Source of the DNA: Gemmataceae bacterium
GTDB taxonomy: Bacteria; Planctomycetota; Planctomycetia; Gemmatales; Gemmataceae
Length of the DNA: 49,699 bases
Direction: 5' to 3'
NCBI GenBank assembly: GCA_028288765.1
Contig: JAQGHQ010000153.1
Coordinates: 1-49,699 of the forward strand
In this document: piece by piece, positions 1-10,771 of the stretch
Numbering within the stretch: the stretch's first letter is position 1
Layout of the letters: each line of letters opens with the position of its first letter
Program-made: the position numbers and the translations under genes
The notes under the pieces: model-generated
What the model was told of the DNA's origin: nothing
What the model saw: only the letters and a program-made list of their open reading frames with translations
The model's database searches: none

Positions 1-1
1 C

Positions 2-1375
2 CAGAAAGAGCACGCCGAGACGGTCCACGCCGGGCTCGACCCGGACGACGGGGACCAGGAGATCGGCCTCCTCCAGAAGCTCGACGACGGGCTCCTTGAG
101 CTCGACACGGTCCTGGCCCAGTACCACGGCACCCAGGCCGATTCCCTCGGCCAAGGCTTCGTGCCGCCCCGGAACGACCCGAAGGTGCGCAGGGTGTTCG
201 ACGCCACCCGGCTGGTAGCCGAGCACCTCCGGCTCGCCCTGATCGACGACATCAAGGTCAGCGTCGAGCGGTCGAACGCGTCGATCCGCCAGAGTACCTG
301 GGCGGTCGGGGCGGCGACCGTCTGGGCGCTGGTAATGGCCGCCGCCCTCCTGTACTACTTCCGGGAGTGGATGTTCGCCCCGATCCGCGAGCTCCAGGCC
401 GGGGTCCAGCGGGTCCACAGCGGGGACTTCGACCACCCGATCCGCCTCACCTCCCGTGACGAGTTGGAAGAGCTCGCGAACGAGTTCAACGCGATGACCG
501 CCCGGCTGAGCGCGATCTACAAGGACCTCGCCCGGCAGGTGAACGAGCGGAGCCGGCAGCTGGTCCGGTCCGAGCGGATGGTGTCGGTCGGGTTCCTGGC
601 CGCCGGGGTGGCCCACGAGATCAACAACCCGCTCGCCAGCATCCTGTTCTGCGCGGAGGCCCTCGAACGCCGGCTCCAGGACGTCCTGGCCCAGGCGGCC
701 GGCGGGACGGACCCGGCGGACGCCGAGGTACTCACCCGCTATCTGAAGATGGTCCAGCAGGAAGCGCTACGGTGTAAGGACATTACCACCAAGCTTCTGG
801 ACTTCAGCCGGACCGGGGAGCGGAAGCGGGAATCGACCGACCTCGCCGGGCTGATCACGGGCGTCCTCGAGGTCGCCCGCCACCTCCCGAACTGCCGGGG
901 GAAGAACCTCACGTTCAGCCCGGACGCGTACATCGTCGCCCCGGTGAACGCCCAGGACCTCAAGAGCGTGATCCTGAATCTGGTGGTGAACGCTCTGGAC
1001 AGCATGGAGGACGGCGGGAGCCTGACGATCCGCCTCCGGGCCGACGGGGCGGTCGCGGAGATGGCCTTCACGGACACCGGGTGCGGGATGGCGGCGGACG
1101 TGCTGCAGAATATCTTCGAGCCGTTCTTCACCCGGAGTCGGACCGGGAAGGGGACCGGCCTCGGGCTGTTCATCAGCCACCAGATCGTCGACCAGCACGG
1201 GGGTCAGATCGAGGCCGCCAGCCCAGGCCCCGGGCACGGGAGTACGTTCACCGTCCGGATTCCCCTGCGGGAAACGGCGGGCGACCCGCTCCCCCTCGCG
1301 ATCGCCGCGGGAGCCGGCGGCGGCCAGTCCGGGGCTGAGACGATCCTTCCGTTCCCGGGGAAGAAAGCCGCATGA
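2..1375 (+). CDS. Sensor histidine kinase, 5' end outside window
   Basis: The reading frame is open from base 2 with no stop, so the gene starts left of the window; the GTG at 161 is probably internal. Visible parts in order: the end of a sensor region, a membrane segment at about 302-362, a HAMP linker at about 363-515, a HisKA dimerisation domain with H-box AHEINNP near 610-630, and a HATPase_c domain with N-box (LNLVVNALDS), G1 (DTGCGM), F-box (FEPFF) and G2 (GTGLGLF). All catalytic motifs are intact, so it should autophosphorylate on the H-box histidine. The response regulator gene lies 205 bases downstream on the same strand and is the likely partner. The signal sensed cannot be told, because the N-terminal sensor is missing. 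Confidence 0.93.
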   Translation, partial: QKEHAETVHAGLDPDDGDQEIGLLQKLDDGLLELDTVLAQYHGTQADSLGQGFVPPRNDPKVRRVFDATRLVAEHLRLALIDDIKVSVERSNASIRQSTWAVGAATVWALVMAAALLYYFREWMFAPIRELQAGVQRVHSGDFDHPIRLTSRDELEELANEFNAMTARLSAIYKDLARQVNERSRQLVRSERMVSVGFLAAGVAHEINNPLASILFCAEALERRLQDVLAQAAGGTDPADAEVLTRYLKMVQQEALRCKDITTKLLDFSRTGERKRESTDLAGLITGVLEVARHLPNCRGKNLTFSPDAYIVAPVNAQDLKSVILNLVVNALDSMEDGGSLTIRLRADGAVAEMAFTDTGCGMAADVLQNIFEPFFTRSRTGKGTGLGLFISHQIVDQHGGQIEAASPGPGHGSTFTVRIPLRETAGDPLPLAIAAGAGGGQSGAETILPFPGKKAA

Positions 1376-1388
1376 CGGGTTGCGACTC

Positions 1389-1514
1389 GCCCTGGGGCGC
1401 CCGGGCTTTCCACCCCGGGCCAAAACCGACCCCCCCTGCCGGGGCGAAGAGTTCTGAACCCGCGGAGCGGCGGCCGTCCGTAGCCGCGGGCGGAAGCCCT
1501 GGGCGCCCCAGGGC
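1389..1514. repeat. Intergenic palindromic element between kinase and regulator genes
   Basis: Arms of 23 bases at 1389-1411 and 1492-1514 are near-perfect inverted copies; the outer 14 bases (GCCCTGGGGCGCCC) pair exactly. A smaller CCCGCGG/CCGCGGG pair is nested between them. The element fills most of the gap between two genes expected to be co-transcribed. It belongs to the set of GC-rich intergenic palindromes scattered through this window. A role as an attenuator or RNA-processing site is possible but not shown. Confidence 0.7.
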
Positions 1515-1580
1515 CTCCCAAGTTCCCTTGACCAAACACCAGACGAGCGGCTACGGGGCAGGCGAAGGAGGAGAGGACCA

Positions 1581-3116
<1,536 letters not shown>

Positions 3117-3123
3117 GTGGCTC

Positions 3124-3197
3124 GGGCCGCCACGGAGGGCGGCCCCCTACAAACCTTGGTCCGGTCGGGGCCGCCCCCGTGGCGGCCCGCGCTTTTT
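3124..3197 (+). terminator. Strong hairpin after the regulator gene, possible terminator
   Basis: Inverted arms at 3124-3146 and 3167-3188 (GGGCCGCCACGG... and its complement) pair over about 22 bases with one indel. They are followed by a run of five T at about 3193-3197. It begins 7 bases after the regulator's stop codon, which fits an intrinsic terminator. The arms also look like a dispersed intergenic repeat, so the two roles may coincide. Confidence 0.5.
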
Positions 3198-3271
3198 CAA
3201 CAAAGCAAGCGGCACTACCACCCGCCTGAGCCCGACCGGGTACGGCCGAATCACTGCGATTTGGTCTTGAT

Positions 3272-3471
3272 TTGTCGAAATCCTCGAGCGATCGGCGGAT
3301 CTGGGGTTTCAGCCTGAAAGGCTGGGACAACATAGCCCCGGGCACCGCTCTGGGTTCCGGAGCCATCGACCTTCCTCTTCCCGCCCGCCCGGCCGCCCAG
3401 GGCGTTGCCCGGAGCTATCCTGTCCCACCCCGTCGGGGTGAAGACCGAGACCGGACCGAGGATCTCGACAA
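3272..3471. repeat. Large (about 200 bp) imperfect palindrome between convergent genes
   Basis: Outer arms TTGTCGAAATCCTCG (3272-3286) and its complement with one mismatch (3457-3471) enclose longer inner arms. The left inner arm at about 3308-3355 carries GGGACAACATAGCCCCGGG, and the right at about 3395-3442 is its imperfect complement. The core sequence (TTCAGCCTGAA...CCCCGGGCA) recurs near 29553-29599, so this is an interspersed element. It fills the gap between the convergent regulator and SCO genes and has no coding potential. Confidence 0.7.
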
Positions 3472-3483
3472 AGCGATTTGATC

Positions 3484-4125
3484 TCATTCCTCGTCAGCGA
3501 GCACTTTCACCCTCTCCTTCAGCCGCCGGAGCCCGTCCTCGAAGGTCGCTTCCCCGTCCGGCCGCTGGTCGTTCCGGATGCCCTCGAAGGTGGCCCGGAT
3601 GACGCCCTTGCGGTCCACGAGGGTAAGCCGGGAGCTGTGGTCGAACTCGTCCCCCTCCTTCACGTCCGGTCCTTCTTTCCGCCCGACGGCCAGTTTGAAC
3701 CGGTCCCGCATCAGCGCGTGGATCGTCTTCTCGTCCCCGGTCAGGAACAGCCACCGCTTCGGGTCGGCCTTGTAGCGGGCGGCGTACTTCTTCAGCTCAG
3801 CAGGGTCGTCCCGCGCCGGGTCCACGGTGAACGTGACGAACATCACGTCGGGCCGGTCGGCCAGTTCGGACCGGAGGCGGGCAATCGTCCCGGTCACCTG
3901 CGGGCACGTCCCCGTACAGCGGGTGAACACGAATGACGCGACCCACACCTTGCCCTGAAGGTCCTTCTCGGTCACTGTCTGACCGTCGCGCTCCGTCAGG
4001 GAGAACGACCCGACCGGGTATCCGAGGTCGGGCGGAGAGGCGTGTTCCGATGGGGAGGGGCTGATGGACGGACCGCAGCCGACAACGGCGAGGAGTGGAA
4101 CAAGTAAGAACCCGCGAGGGAGCAT
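3484..4125 (-). CDS. SCO1/SenC family copper chaperone, lipoprotein
   Basis: The 213-residue protein starts MLPRGFLLVPLLAVVGC, a lipoprotein signal peptide with the lipobox cysteine near residue 17, so it is probably anchored to a membrane in the periplasm. The thioredoxin-like SCO domain contains the copper-binding CTGTC (FTRCTGTCPQ) and the conserved distal histidine in DHSSRLTLVD. SCO proteins deliver copper to the CuA site of cytochrome oxidase subunit II or reduce its cysteines. It is the last gene of the minus-strand respiratory run, 166 bases after ctaB, with an intergenic palindrome between. A second, longer SCO lies at 11868-12818, so the cluster carries two. Confidence 0.93.
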   Translation of the reverse strand: MLPRGFLLVPLLAVVGCGPSISPSPSEHASPPDLGYPVGSFSLTERDGQTVTEKDLQGKVWVASFVFTRCTGTCPQVTGTIARLRSELADRPDVMFVTFTVDPARDDPAELKKYAARYKADPKRWLFLTGDEKTIHALMRDRFKLAVGRKEGPDVKEGDEFDHSSRLTLVDRKGVIRATFEGIRNDQRPDGEATFEDGLRRLKERVKVLADEE

Positions 4126-4223
4126 GATGAGCCGTTATTGGAGTAGAGACCTGGGTAAACACGGGTTGGCCATCAACAGACGCCAGATCCTCATTCCCGG
4201 CCCGTCCGAGGCTGTCTGTTTTT

Positions 4224-4277
4224 GTGGCACGGGTCTCCAGACCTGTGCCGGCACATGGGTCTGGAGACCCGTGCCAC
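4224..4277. repeat. GTGGCAC-family palindrome
   Basis: Inverted arms of 20 bases, GTGGCACGGGTCTCCAGACC at 4224-4243 and its exact complement at 4258-4277, flank a 14-base centre. The same arm sequence, with C for G at one position, forms another palindrome at 23575-23720, followed in both places by a similar AGAAGA flank. This shows a dispersed repeat family rather than a chance hairpin. It lies between ctaB and the SCO lipoprotein gene and might also act as a terminator, although no T-run follows on the minus strand. Confidence 0.8.
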
Positions 4278-4291
4278 AAGAAGACCGCCCA

Positions 4292-5266
4292 CTACCCCAC
4301 CAGCCGTGGGAGGAAGCCCTCGATGAGGAGCAGCCCGAGCGCCCCGGGCAGGTACAGAAGCGACGCCCGGAGGACCCGGCGGGCCTGGCGGTCTGTCCGG
4401 GTCCGGTTGAACCGCACTGCTTCGCGGAGGAACAGCGCGCCGAGCACCGCGCACCCGACCGCCGACAGCGGGCCGGCCACCCCGAGCCACACCGCCACCA
4501 GGCCGACCGGGATCAGAGCGGCGCACGTGGCGATCATGACCGCGGCGGTCCGCCCGCCGGCCGGGTCGGTGATCGGGAGCATCCGCAGCCCCCCCCGGGC
4601 GTAGTCGTCCCGGTACATCCAGGCGATCGCCAGGAAGTGCGGGAGCTGCCACAGGAAGATGATCAGGAACAGTGCCGCCGCGCCCGGCATCCCGTCCCAC
4701 CCGCGGGCCGCGCACCACCCGATCACCGGCGGCAGTGCCCCGGGCACCGCCCCGACGACGGTGTTCCAGACCGTCAGGGTCTTGAGCGGCGTGTAGACCG
4801 CGACGTAGAAGATGAGCGTCGCGGCGGCGGCCACCGCCGCCGGGTACGGCACGGTCGCGAACAGGTACGCCATGCCGACCACGCCCAGCCCCGCCCCGAA
4901 CACGAACGCCTCGGCCGGGGTGAGCCGACCCGCCGGCAGCGGCCGCTTCATCGTCCGCCACATCCGGGCGTCGATGGCGTGCTCGAGCCACTGGTTGAGG
5001 GCGCTCCCGCCGGCCGCGACGAGCCCGGCCCCGAGCAGGGTGTGAATCAGCACGACCGGGTCGACGGCGGCCCCGGCCCCGAGCAGGTAGCCGACGCCCA
5101 CCGTGAACAGGGCCATGACCGCGATCCGCGGCTTGGTCAGCTCGAGGTAGTCCGCCCCCCGGGACGGGGAGGCGGCGGCCGCCCGGGCGAGCGTGGGCTG
5201 GGCCGAATGGGCTCCCACGAACGGCTCCAGCGGAGCGACCTCGACCTCGACGACGGCCTTCATCAT
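4292..5266 (-). CDS. ctaB: Protoheme IX farnesyltransferase (heme O synthase)
   Basis: This UbiA-superfamily membrane prenyltransferase adds the farnesyl group to heme B, giving heme O, the precursor of heme A. The prenyl-diphosphate/Mg site is seen in NQWLEHAIDARMWRTMKRPL (N-x7-D-x3-M-x-R-T pattern), and the second conserved loop in YTPLKTLTVWNT followed by GAVPGALPP. About nine hydrophobic segments follow. I chose the ATG at 5266 because it overlaps the ctaA stop as ATGA; the frame stays open further upstream, but that part lies inside ctaA and reads as non-natural sequence. This gives 324 residues, slightly long because of a roughly 40-residue cytoplasmic N-terminus. Translational coupling to ctaA is likely. 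Confidence 0.94.
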   Translation of the reverse strand: MMKAVVEVEVAPLEPFVGAHSAQPTLARAAAASPSRGADYLELTKPRIAVMALFTVGVGYLLGAGAAVDPVVLIHTLLGAGLVAAGGSALNQWLEHAIDARMWRTMKRPLPAGRLTPAEAFVFGAGLGVVGMAYLFATVPYPAAVAAAATLIFYVAVYTPLKTLTVWNTVVGAVPGALPPVIGWCAARGWDGMPGAAALFLIIFLWQLPHFLAIAWMYRDDYARGGLRMLPITDPAGGRTAAVMIATCAALIPVGLVAVWLGVAGPLSAVGCAVLGALFLREAVRFNRTRTDRQARRVLRASLLYLPGALGLLLIEGFLPRLVG

Positions 5267-6519
5267 GGCGTCTCCCCCGGTTGCACCAGGCCAGTCAGCG
5301 TGGGAGTGAGAACCCGGGCCGGGGCAACGCCGACCCGAGATTCGGGTTCCACCCCACCCCTCGTCCACCCACTCCCGCTCTCACTCTCACTCCGGTCGCG
5401 CGTCCAGACCCGCAGGGCCAGCGCGACGGCGGCGGCCAGGACGCCCGTCCCCACCAGGACGTGTGCCGACCGGATGGCGGCCTGCTTCTCCGTCACCTTC
5501 TCGGCTTCGGGTAGGAAAGCAGACGAAAGTCTCCCCCGCCGCGCCTCCTCGCCGAACTTCCCCATCCACGCCTCGACCCCGAGCGTCACCTGAACGGCCA
5601 ACAGGAGGCCCAGGACCCACCCGGCCCTCGCCACCCGCGGCCGGGCGGCCGGGGCCGAGAACCCGGCCCGCAACAGCCACACCGCCGCGCCGACCGCGAG
5701 GAACGCGGTCAGGAAGTGGAGCCGCTGGTTGAGCGAATTCGGGATGTGCCGGACCATCGCGCCCCAGACCAGCTGGACGAACAGCAGTCCGACCAGCACG
5801 AGGGACGGGCGGCCCAGCGGCCGCCGGACGGCGGGCGGAAGGGCCGCCGTCGCCGGCCGCCCGGACAGAACCGCGATCGACACGAGCAGGCAGAACACCA
5901 CCTGCGCGAACACTCCGTGGACGGCGGCGAGATCAGTCCCGGCGAGGGCGTTGAGCCGGACCCGGAACCCCCCGAGCAGCCCCTGGATCATGACGGCCAC
6001 CAGGGCGCCTACCGCCAGCAGCCGCAGCCCCGACCCGCGAACCCCCCGAACAACCCCCGCGCCCGCGATCAGCAGGACCACCCCGAGGGCCGCGGCCATC
6101 GTCGCGACCGGGCCCGTCGGGATGGTAATCTCGACCGCGTCGCGCTGGGCGATCAACGCCCCGTGGAACTGGCCGAACGCGCCGAGCAGGGCCACCAGTC
6201 CGACCAGCCCGATCCGGCGGGCGGCCTTCCGCTGATCGGTAACCCACACGCCCAGCGCCAGCACGCCCACCACCCCGCCCACGGTCCACCCGGCGATCCG
6301 GTGGGCGTGCTCGATCAGGTACCCTCGGTTCGGCTCCTGCCACCCGATCACGAACAGGTACCACGGCTCGGTCGGCCAGATCGGGTCCGCCATGCCCGCC
6401 CCGAAGCTGGTCACGAGCTGGCCGAGGACCAGCAGCACGAGCGTGACGGCGACGGTGAGGACCGCCCAGGCGTGTAGCCAGCGTGGGACCGGGCGGGCAG
6501 GTTTTGCGAGATCGGTCAT
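5263..6519 (-). CDS. ctaA: Heme A synthase, COX15/CtaA family
   Basis: The 418-residue protein has about eight membrane segments. Histidines expected to bind heme are visible in IEHAHRIAGW, FHGALI, AVHGVFAQ, QRLHFLTAF and AHVLVGTG, spaced as in the two four-helix halves of CtaA. It oxidises the C8 methyl of heme O to make heme A for the A-type oxidase encoded upstream in the same run. The linker between the last helices and the C-terminal tail is long and hydrophilic, which is unusual and of unknown meaning. The stop codon overlaps the ctaB start. Confidence 0.92.
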   Translation of the reverse strand: MTDLAKPARPVPRWLHAWAVLTVAVTLVLLVLGQLVTSFGAGMADPIWPTEPWYLFVIGWQEPNRGYLIEHAHRIAGWTVGGVVGVLALGVWVTDQRKAARRIGLVGLVALLGAFGQFHGALIAQRDAVEITIPTGPVATMAAALGVVLLIAGAGVVRGVRGSGLRLLAVGALVAVMIQGLLGGFRVRLNALAGTDLAAVHGVFAQVVFCLLVSIAVLSGRPATAALPPAVRRPLGRPSLVLVGLLFVQLVWGAMVRHIPNSLNQRLHFLTAFLAVGAAVWLLRAGFSAPAARPRVARAGWVLGLLLAVQVTLGVEAWMGKFGEEARRGRLSSAFLPEAEKVTEKQAAIRSAHVLVGTGVLAAAVALALRVWTRDRSESESGSGWTRGGVEPESRVGVAPARVLTPTLTGLVQPGETP

Positions 6520-6601
6520 CGGTGCGAAGCTCGGTCGGTCGGCATTGTTCGCGGGGCGGAGCGGATCCGGCAGGTGCGGGAAGAGCGACGAGCTCTGGCA
6601 G

Positions 6602-7801
6602 CTACTTGCCGGGGTAAACGGCCCCCCGCACGGCGGGCGGGAGTTCGCGCGGGTACGGGAGCGCCCGGACGAAGTGGGCGAGGTCCCAGACCTGGGTATC
6701 GGTCAGGCCGGGATGGGCCGGCATCCCGGCGGGCTGGATCCCGCCGCGGATTCGGTGGTACAGGTCTTCCGGCCGGTCCCCGCCCTTGAACCCGCCGGCG
6801 GTCAGGTCGGCCGGGCGGACCACCGTACCCCACACGTCGTACCGGTAAGTCGCTTTCCGCCCGAAGTCCTCGTGGCAGGTCGCGCAGTCGGTCACGCCCT
6901 TCGCCATGAACAGGTCGTACCCCCGCCGGACGGATTCGAGGTGCCCTTCATCCTGCTTCCCGGCGTCGTCCAGAACGGACGGCGGGGGCGGCCCCGGCGG
7001 GGTCGTCGCGGCCCGCTCCCACTGGCGGAGCAACACGATCAGTCGGTCCCGCGCGAACCCGACCGGGTCCCCGTCCACCCCCCCTTCGCCGTCGTCCTCG
7101 GCGAGGAGGGCGGCGAGCGTCAGGAACTCGGTCTGGCCGCGGAGACTGAGGTACACCGCGTAGGCGGCCATCAGTTCCCGCTGGCCCTCGGGCAGGAGCC
7201 CGAACGCCGGCATGGCGGTGCCCTTCAAGCCGTCCCGCAGGGTACGGGCGAGGTCGGCCGGCCGCGGCTTCCCCCCGTCACCGGCCGAGACGAACTTGAA
7301 CGCCCCGCGGCGGAAGTCCCGGGGGTGGGGGTAGATCCACTGCCCGGTGGGACCGCGGCCGTCCCCCGAAAGGCCGTGACACTGGAGGCAGTGGCGGCGG
7401 TAGAGCTTCCCGCCCTCGGTGAGCCGTTCGGGCGTGAGGCCGAGCTTCGCGGCCGCTGTGGTCACCGCCTCGGTACCGGTCACGGTCGGGGTGGCGGGGG
7501 TGCCGAACGTCTCGGCGAGGAACCTGTCCAGCGTCTGCCGGTGGACGGCCGGGACGGCCGACGGTTCGGCCGTCCGCCCGCCGAGGGCGTCGAGCCCCGC
7601 GAGTTCGGCGTCGAGTTTCCCGGGCTCGCCGGTCCCGCCCGGCTGCGCGGTCGGGACGCGGAGCACGAGACGGTCGTCGCGGACCGGGAACGTCAGGTCC
7701 GGCGGGTACGGCGGCGGGCCGCCGCAGCCCGACAAAACGACCGCGAGCGCGGCCACTGCCGCGCCCCGTGATCGCCCGCGGATGAGTTCAATTCCCGGCA
7801 T
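6602..7801 (-). CDS. Diheme cytochrome c lipoprotein
   Basis: I chose the ATG at 7801; the open frame further upstream lies inside other genes. The 399-residue product begins with a signal peptide ending in a lipobox (VVLSGC, Cys about residue 26), so it is probably lipid-anchored outside the cytoplasmic membrane. There are two c-type heme sites, CLQCH near residue 145 and CATCH near residue 310. Downstream Met residues in GTAMPAFG and QPAGMPAHPG could be distal ligands. The layout resembles two cytochrome c domains in tandem. Placed between oxidase subunit IV and ctaA, it probably carries electrons between alternative complex III and the oxidase. The family name is uncertain. Confidence 0.88.
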   Translation of the reverse strand: MPGIELIRGRSRGAAVAALAVVLSGCGGPPPYPPDLTFPVRDDRLVLRVPTAQPGGTGEPGKLDAELAGLDALGGRTAEPSAVPAVHRQTLDRFLAETFGTPATPTVTGTEAVTTAAAKLGLTPERLTEGGKLYRRHCLQCHGLSGDGRGPTGQWIYPHPRDFRRGAFKFVSAGDGGKPRPADLARTLRDGLKGTAMPAFGLLPEGQRELMAAYAVYLSLRGQTEFLTLAALLAEDDGEGGVDGDPVGFARDRLIVLLRQWERAATTPPGPPPPSVLDDAGKQDEGHLESVRRGYDLFMAKGVTDCATCHEDFGRKATYRYDVWGTVVRPADLTAGGFKGGDRPEDLYHRIRGGIQPAGMPAHPGLTDTQVWDLAHFVRALPYPRELPPAVRGAVYPGK

Positions 7802-7854
7802 ACGCAGACCAACCGCCGGCCCGGGGCGACCGACAACCGCGATCGTCGACAGGG

Positions 7855-8199
7855 TCAGAGCCCCCCCCGCCACCGCGTCAGCACGTCGGACAGGACCAGG
7901 ACGTAAAAGATGAACACGAAGAACAGTGAGGTCACGGCGGAGAGCGTCACCACCTGATCGCCCCGCCGCAGGTGCATCCAGTACCACGCGACCAGAACGG
8001 CCTGGACCGTCCCGATCCCGAGCTGGACCGGCAGGGCGAGGTTGTGGAGCCCCGCCACCGACAGCATGATGTTGGCCACGGCCAGGCCGAGGACGACCAG
8101 ATACACGGCGAACAACGTGGCCGGCTTGTCCACGTCGTGCATCGTGGGCGGGTCGTCGGGCTTGTTGTGGTCGGGTTTGCTCATAGCGGTCTCGGGCAT
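7855..8199 (-). CDS. Cytochrome c oxidase subunit IV family protein
   Basis: This is a small 114-residue protein with three hydrophobic helices (FAVYLVVLGLAVANIML, VQLGIGTVQAVLVAWYW, LFFVFIFYVLVLSDVL) and the MHLRRGD loop typical of prokaryotic COX4-type subunits. It follows coxC by 36 bases. The first possible ATG (8199) has no clear ribosome site. An in-frame ATG at 8184 (MSKPDH...) is an equally good start and would shorten the protein by five residues. It is a structural subunit of the A-type oxidase with no cofactor ligands. Confidence 0.88.
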   Translation of the reverse strand: MPETAMSKPDHNKPDDPPTMHDVDKPATLFAVYLVVLGLAVANIMLSVAGLHNLALPVQLGIGTVQAVLVAWYWMHLRRGDQVVTLSAVTSLFFVFIFYVLVLSDVLTRWRGGL

Positions 8200-8235
8200 G
8201 TACCGGCGGGTCGGGTGGGGTCCGCACGGCCTGAA

Positions 8236-9018
8236 CTAGTGGGACTTCATCCCGGCCCCGGCGAGGTACAGCAGGGGCATCAGGAAGAGCCAGATCATGT
8301 CCACGAGGTGCCAGTACAGGCTGACCACCTCGACGGTCGAGTAGTTCTCCGGCGGGATTTTGCCGGCGTACGTCTGTTGCACCAGCCACAGGATGCACCC
8401 GATCCCCACCAGGATGTGGATCCCGTGGATCCCGGTCATGACGTAGTAGAAACAGAGGAACAGCTGGACCCGCTGGGGGCTGATGAACCCGGGGTCGCCG
8501 TAGGTCTTCCCGAGGTTCCGCGCGGCCAGGTCCCACGCCGGGTTGTGCGGGTGCGACTCGGCGTGGTCCTTGGGCGCGTGGGTCAGTTCCTCGACCGCCC
8601 GGTCGTACTCGGCCTGGAACATCGGCCCCGGGACGTACTTCTCCTCGACGTCCGTCGCGTACTCGTACGCCTTGAACCCCATGAACGCCGACCCGAGGGC
8701 CGCGGTCGCGAGCAGGTGCCGGAGCAGGGCCGGCCGGTCGCCGAGCTGGGCCGCCCGGATCGCGAAGGTCATCGTCAGGCTGCTCGTAATCAGCAGCCCG
8801 GTGTTCAGCCCCGCGATCCACAGGATCAGGTGGGAGCTGGCGAACTCGAAGTCGGCCGGGTACAGGTACCGGTACACCGTGTACGCGACGAACAGCCCGC
8901 TGAAGAACAGGACTTCCGTCGCCAGGAACATCCACATCCCCAGCCGCTCGGCCGAGTGCTGCTGTTCCAGGTTGTCGAAGTGGTGCTTGAGCACCGGGGA
9001 ATGGGTGCTAGCCGACAA
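8236..9018 (-). CDS. coxC: Cytochrome c oxidase subunit III
   Basis: The 260-residue protein has about seven membrane helices and subunit III landmarks: [15 protein letters not shown] at the N-terminus, the [15 protein letters not shown] region, and the C-terminal [13 protein letters not shown] and [11 protein letters not shown]. The frame stays open far into coxA, but the only start with a good ribosome site is TTG at 9018, with AAGGAG seven bases upstream, giving [13 protein letters not shown]. This overlaps the end of coxA by 11 bases. A GTG at 8994 is the alternative. It stabilises the oxidase core and the proton-uptake path. A loop enriched in charged residues (about 125-160) is longer than in short subunit III homologues. 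Confidence 0.94.
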   Translation of the reverse strand: MSASTHSPVLKHHFDNLEQQHSAERLGMWMFLATEVLFFSGLFVAYTVYRYLYPADFEFASSHLILWIAGLNTGLLITSSLTMTFAIRAAQLGDRPALLRHLLATAALGSAFMGFKAYEYATDVEEKYVPGPMFQAEYDRAVEELTHAPKDHAESHPHNPAWDLAARNLGKTYGDPGFISPQRVQLFLCFYYVMTGIHGIHILVGIGCILWLVQQTYAGKIPPENYSTVEVVSLYWHLVDMIWLFLMPLLYLAGAGMKSH

Positions 9019-10771
9019 CTTCGGTCTCCTTGTATATGGGACCGCAGGGCCCGGTCGGCCCGAAGTGGGAGGCCGGGTCGCCGGCGGACCCGGGGCCGGG
9101 CGGTTCGGGCAGCCCGCGGCCCATCTGGTCCACCGCGATCGCGTACTCGTACGGCCCACACACCACGACCGGGGTCGCGTCGAAGTTGTGCAGGGTCGGC
9201 GGGCTCGGGGTCTGCCACTCCAGCCCGGTCGCGCTCCACGGGTTGGCCGAGGCCTTCTTCCCGAAGAACAGCGACAGGGTGAGGTAGACCCCCGGGAGCA
9301 GGTACCCGAACCCGAGGACGCTCGCCCCGGCGGTCGACAGGACGTTGTAGACCTGAAACTCCTGAGGGTAGTTAGGGTACCGCCGCGGCATCCCGTGGTA
9401 GCCGAGCACGAACTGGGGCACGAACGTCAGGAAGAACCCGACGAAGATGATCGTCGCGGACGCCCGGCTCCAGAAGTCCGAGTACATCCGGCCGGTCATC
9501 TTCGGCCACCAGAAGTGGAGCGCGGCCATGTACGCCAGGACCATCCCGCCCACCATCACGAAGTGGAAGTGGGCGACCACGAAGTACGTGTCGTGCAGGT
9601 GGATGTCGGTCCCCAGCGTGGCCAGGAACACCCCGGTCACCCCGCCCACGGTGAACAGCACCAGGAACGCGAGGGTGAACAGCATCGGGGCCTGGAAGGT
9701 GATCGACCCGCGGTACAGGGTCGCCGTCCAGTTGAACACCTTGATCGCGCTCGGGACGGCGACGAGCATCGTCAGGAAGCTGAACAGGATGGCCGAGTAG
9801 TAGCTGATCCCGGCCACGAACATGTGGTGCGACCAGACCAGGAACCCGACCACCGCGATCCCGACGCTCGACCACGCGACCGCCTTGTACCCGAAGATGT
9901 TCTTCCGGGAGAAGCAGGTGATGATCTCGCTGACCACCCCCATCCCGGGGACGATCATGATGTACACCGCCGGGTGGGAGTAGAACCAGAACAGGTGCTG
10001 GAACAGGAGCGGGTCGCCGCCGATCGTGGGGTCGAAAATGCCGACCCCGGCCACCCGCTCGACCATCAGCAGGGTCAGCGTGATCGCGACCACCGGGGTG
10101 CCGAGCAGCTGGATGAAGCTGGTCGCGTACAGGGCCCAGCAGAACAGGGGCATCCGGCCCCAGGTCATCCCCGGGCACCGCATCTTGTGGATCGTGACCA
10201 TGATGTTCAGCCCGGTCATGATCGAGCTGAACCCGGTGATGAACACCCCGAACACCCCGGGGGTGACGTTGGTGTGGGAGTACCGCGAGGAGTAGGGCGG
10301 GTACAGGGTCCACCCGGTGTCGATCCCGCCGGCGAGCACGGCCCAGACGGCGAACCCGGCCCCGATCATGAACACGTACCAGCTGGCCAGGTTCAGCTTC
10401 GGGAACGCCAGGTCCTTCGCCCCGATCATCATCGGGATAAAGAAGTTCCCCATCACCGCGGGGATCGACGGGATGAGGAAGAGGAACAGCATCACCACCC
10501 CGTGGGCGGTGAACATGCGGTTGTACTGGTCCTCGGTCAGGATCGCCCCGCTCGGGGAGAGCAGGTTCAGCCGGACCATCCCGGCCGCGATCCCCCCGAC
10601 CGTGAAGAACAGGGTCAGGGAGACGAGGTACAGGATGCCGATCCGCTTGTGGTCGGTGGTCAGGAGCCACGACCAGACGCTGTAGTTGTTGTTCAGGTAG
10701 TTTCGGACCGGGACCGCCGGCTCGGGCGGGGGCGGGGCGGTCCTGGGTTCGTCTGCGATCACGATGCTCAT
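9008..10771 (-). CDS. coxA: Cytochrome c oxidase subunit I, A2-type heme-copper oxidase
   Basis: This is the catalytic subunit that reduces O2 at a heme a3-CuB centre and pumps protons. The 587-residue protein has the twelve-helix core. The active site motif reads [15 protein letters not shown] with the CuB histidine at about residue 266. The usual Glu of HPEVY is Ala, and Tyr-Ser precedes the His; established work defines this YSHPxVY pattern as the A2 subtype, in which the Tyr/Ser pair replaces the D-channel Glu. Other ligands are visible in WSHHMFV (CuB) and [17 protein letters not shown] (heme a3/a). The ATG at 10771 overlaps the coxB stop by one base (TAATG). A C-terminal extension of about 90 residues beyond the core is present. 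Confidence 0.97.
   Translation of the reverse strand: MSIVIADEPRTAPPPPEPAVPVRNYLNNNYSVWSWLLTTDHKRIGILYLVSLTLFFTVGGIAAGMVRLNLLSPSGAILTEDQYNRMFTAHGVVMLFLFLIPSIPAVMGNFFIPMMIGAKDLAFPKLNLASWYVFMIGAGFAVWAVLAGGIDTGWTLYPPYSSRYSHTNVTPGVFGVFITGFSSIMTGLNIMVTIHKMRCPGMTWGRMPLFCWALYATSFIQLLGTPVVAITLTLLMVERVAGVGIFDPTIGGDPLLFQHLFWFYSHPAVYIMIVPGMGVVSEIITCFSRKNIFGYKAVAWSSVGIAVVGFLVWSHHMFVAGISYYSAILFSFLTMLVAVPSAIKVFNWTATLYRGSITFQAPMLFTLAFLVLFTVGGVTGVFLATLGTDIHLHDTYFVVAHFHFVMVGGMVLAYMAALHFWWPKMTGRMYSDFWSRASATIIFVGFFLTFVPQFVLGYHGMPRRYPNYPQEFQVYNVLSTAGASVLGFGYLLPGVYLTLSLFFGKKASANPWSATGLEWQTPSPPTLHNFDATPVVVCGPYEYAIAVDQMGRGLPEPPGPGSAGDPASHFGPTGPCGPIYKETEVVG
9026..9031 (-). promoter_or_regulatory. Ribosome binding site for coxC inside coxA
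   Basis: AAGGAG on the minus strand sits seven bases before the TTG codon at 9018 and inside the last codons of coxA. It decides the coxC start in favour of TTG over the later GTG at 8994, which has no comparable site. The arrangement implies translational coupling between coxA and coxC. Confidence 0.65.
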
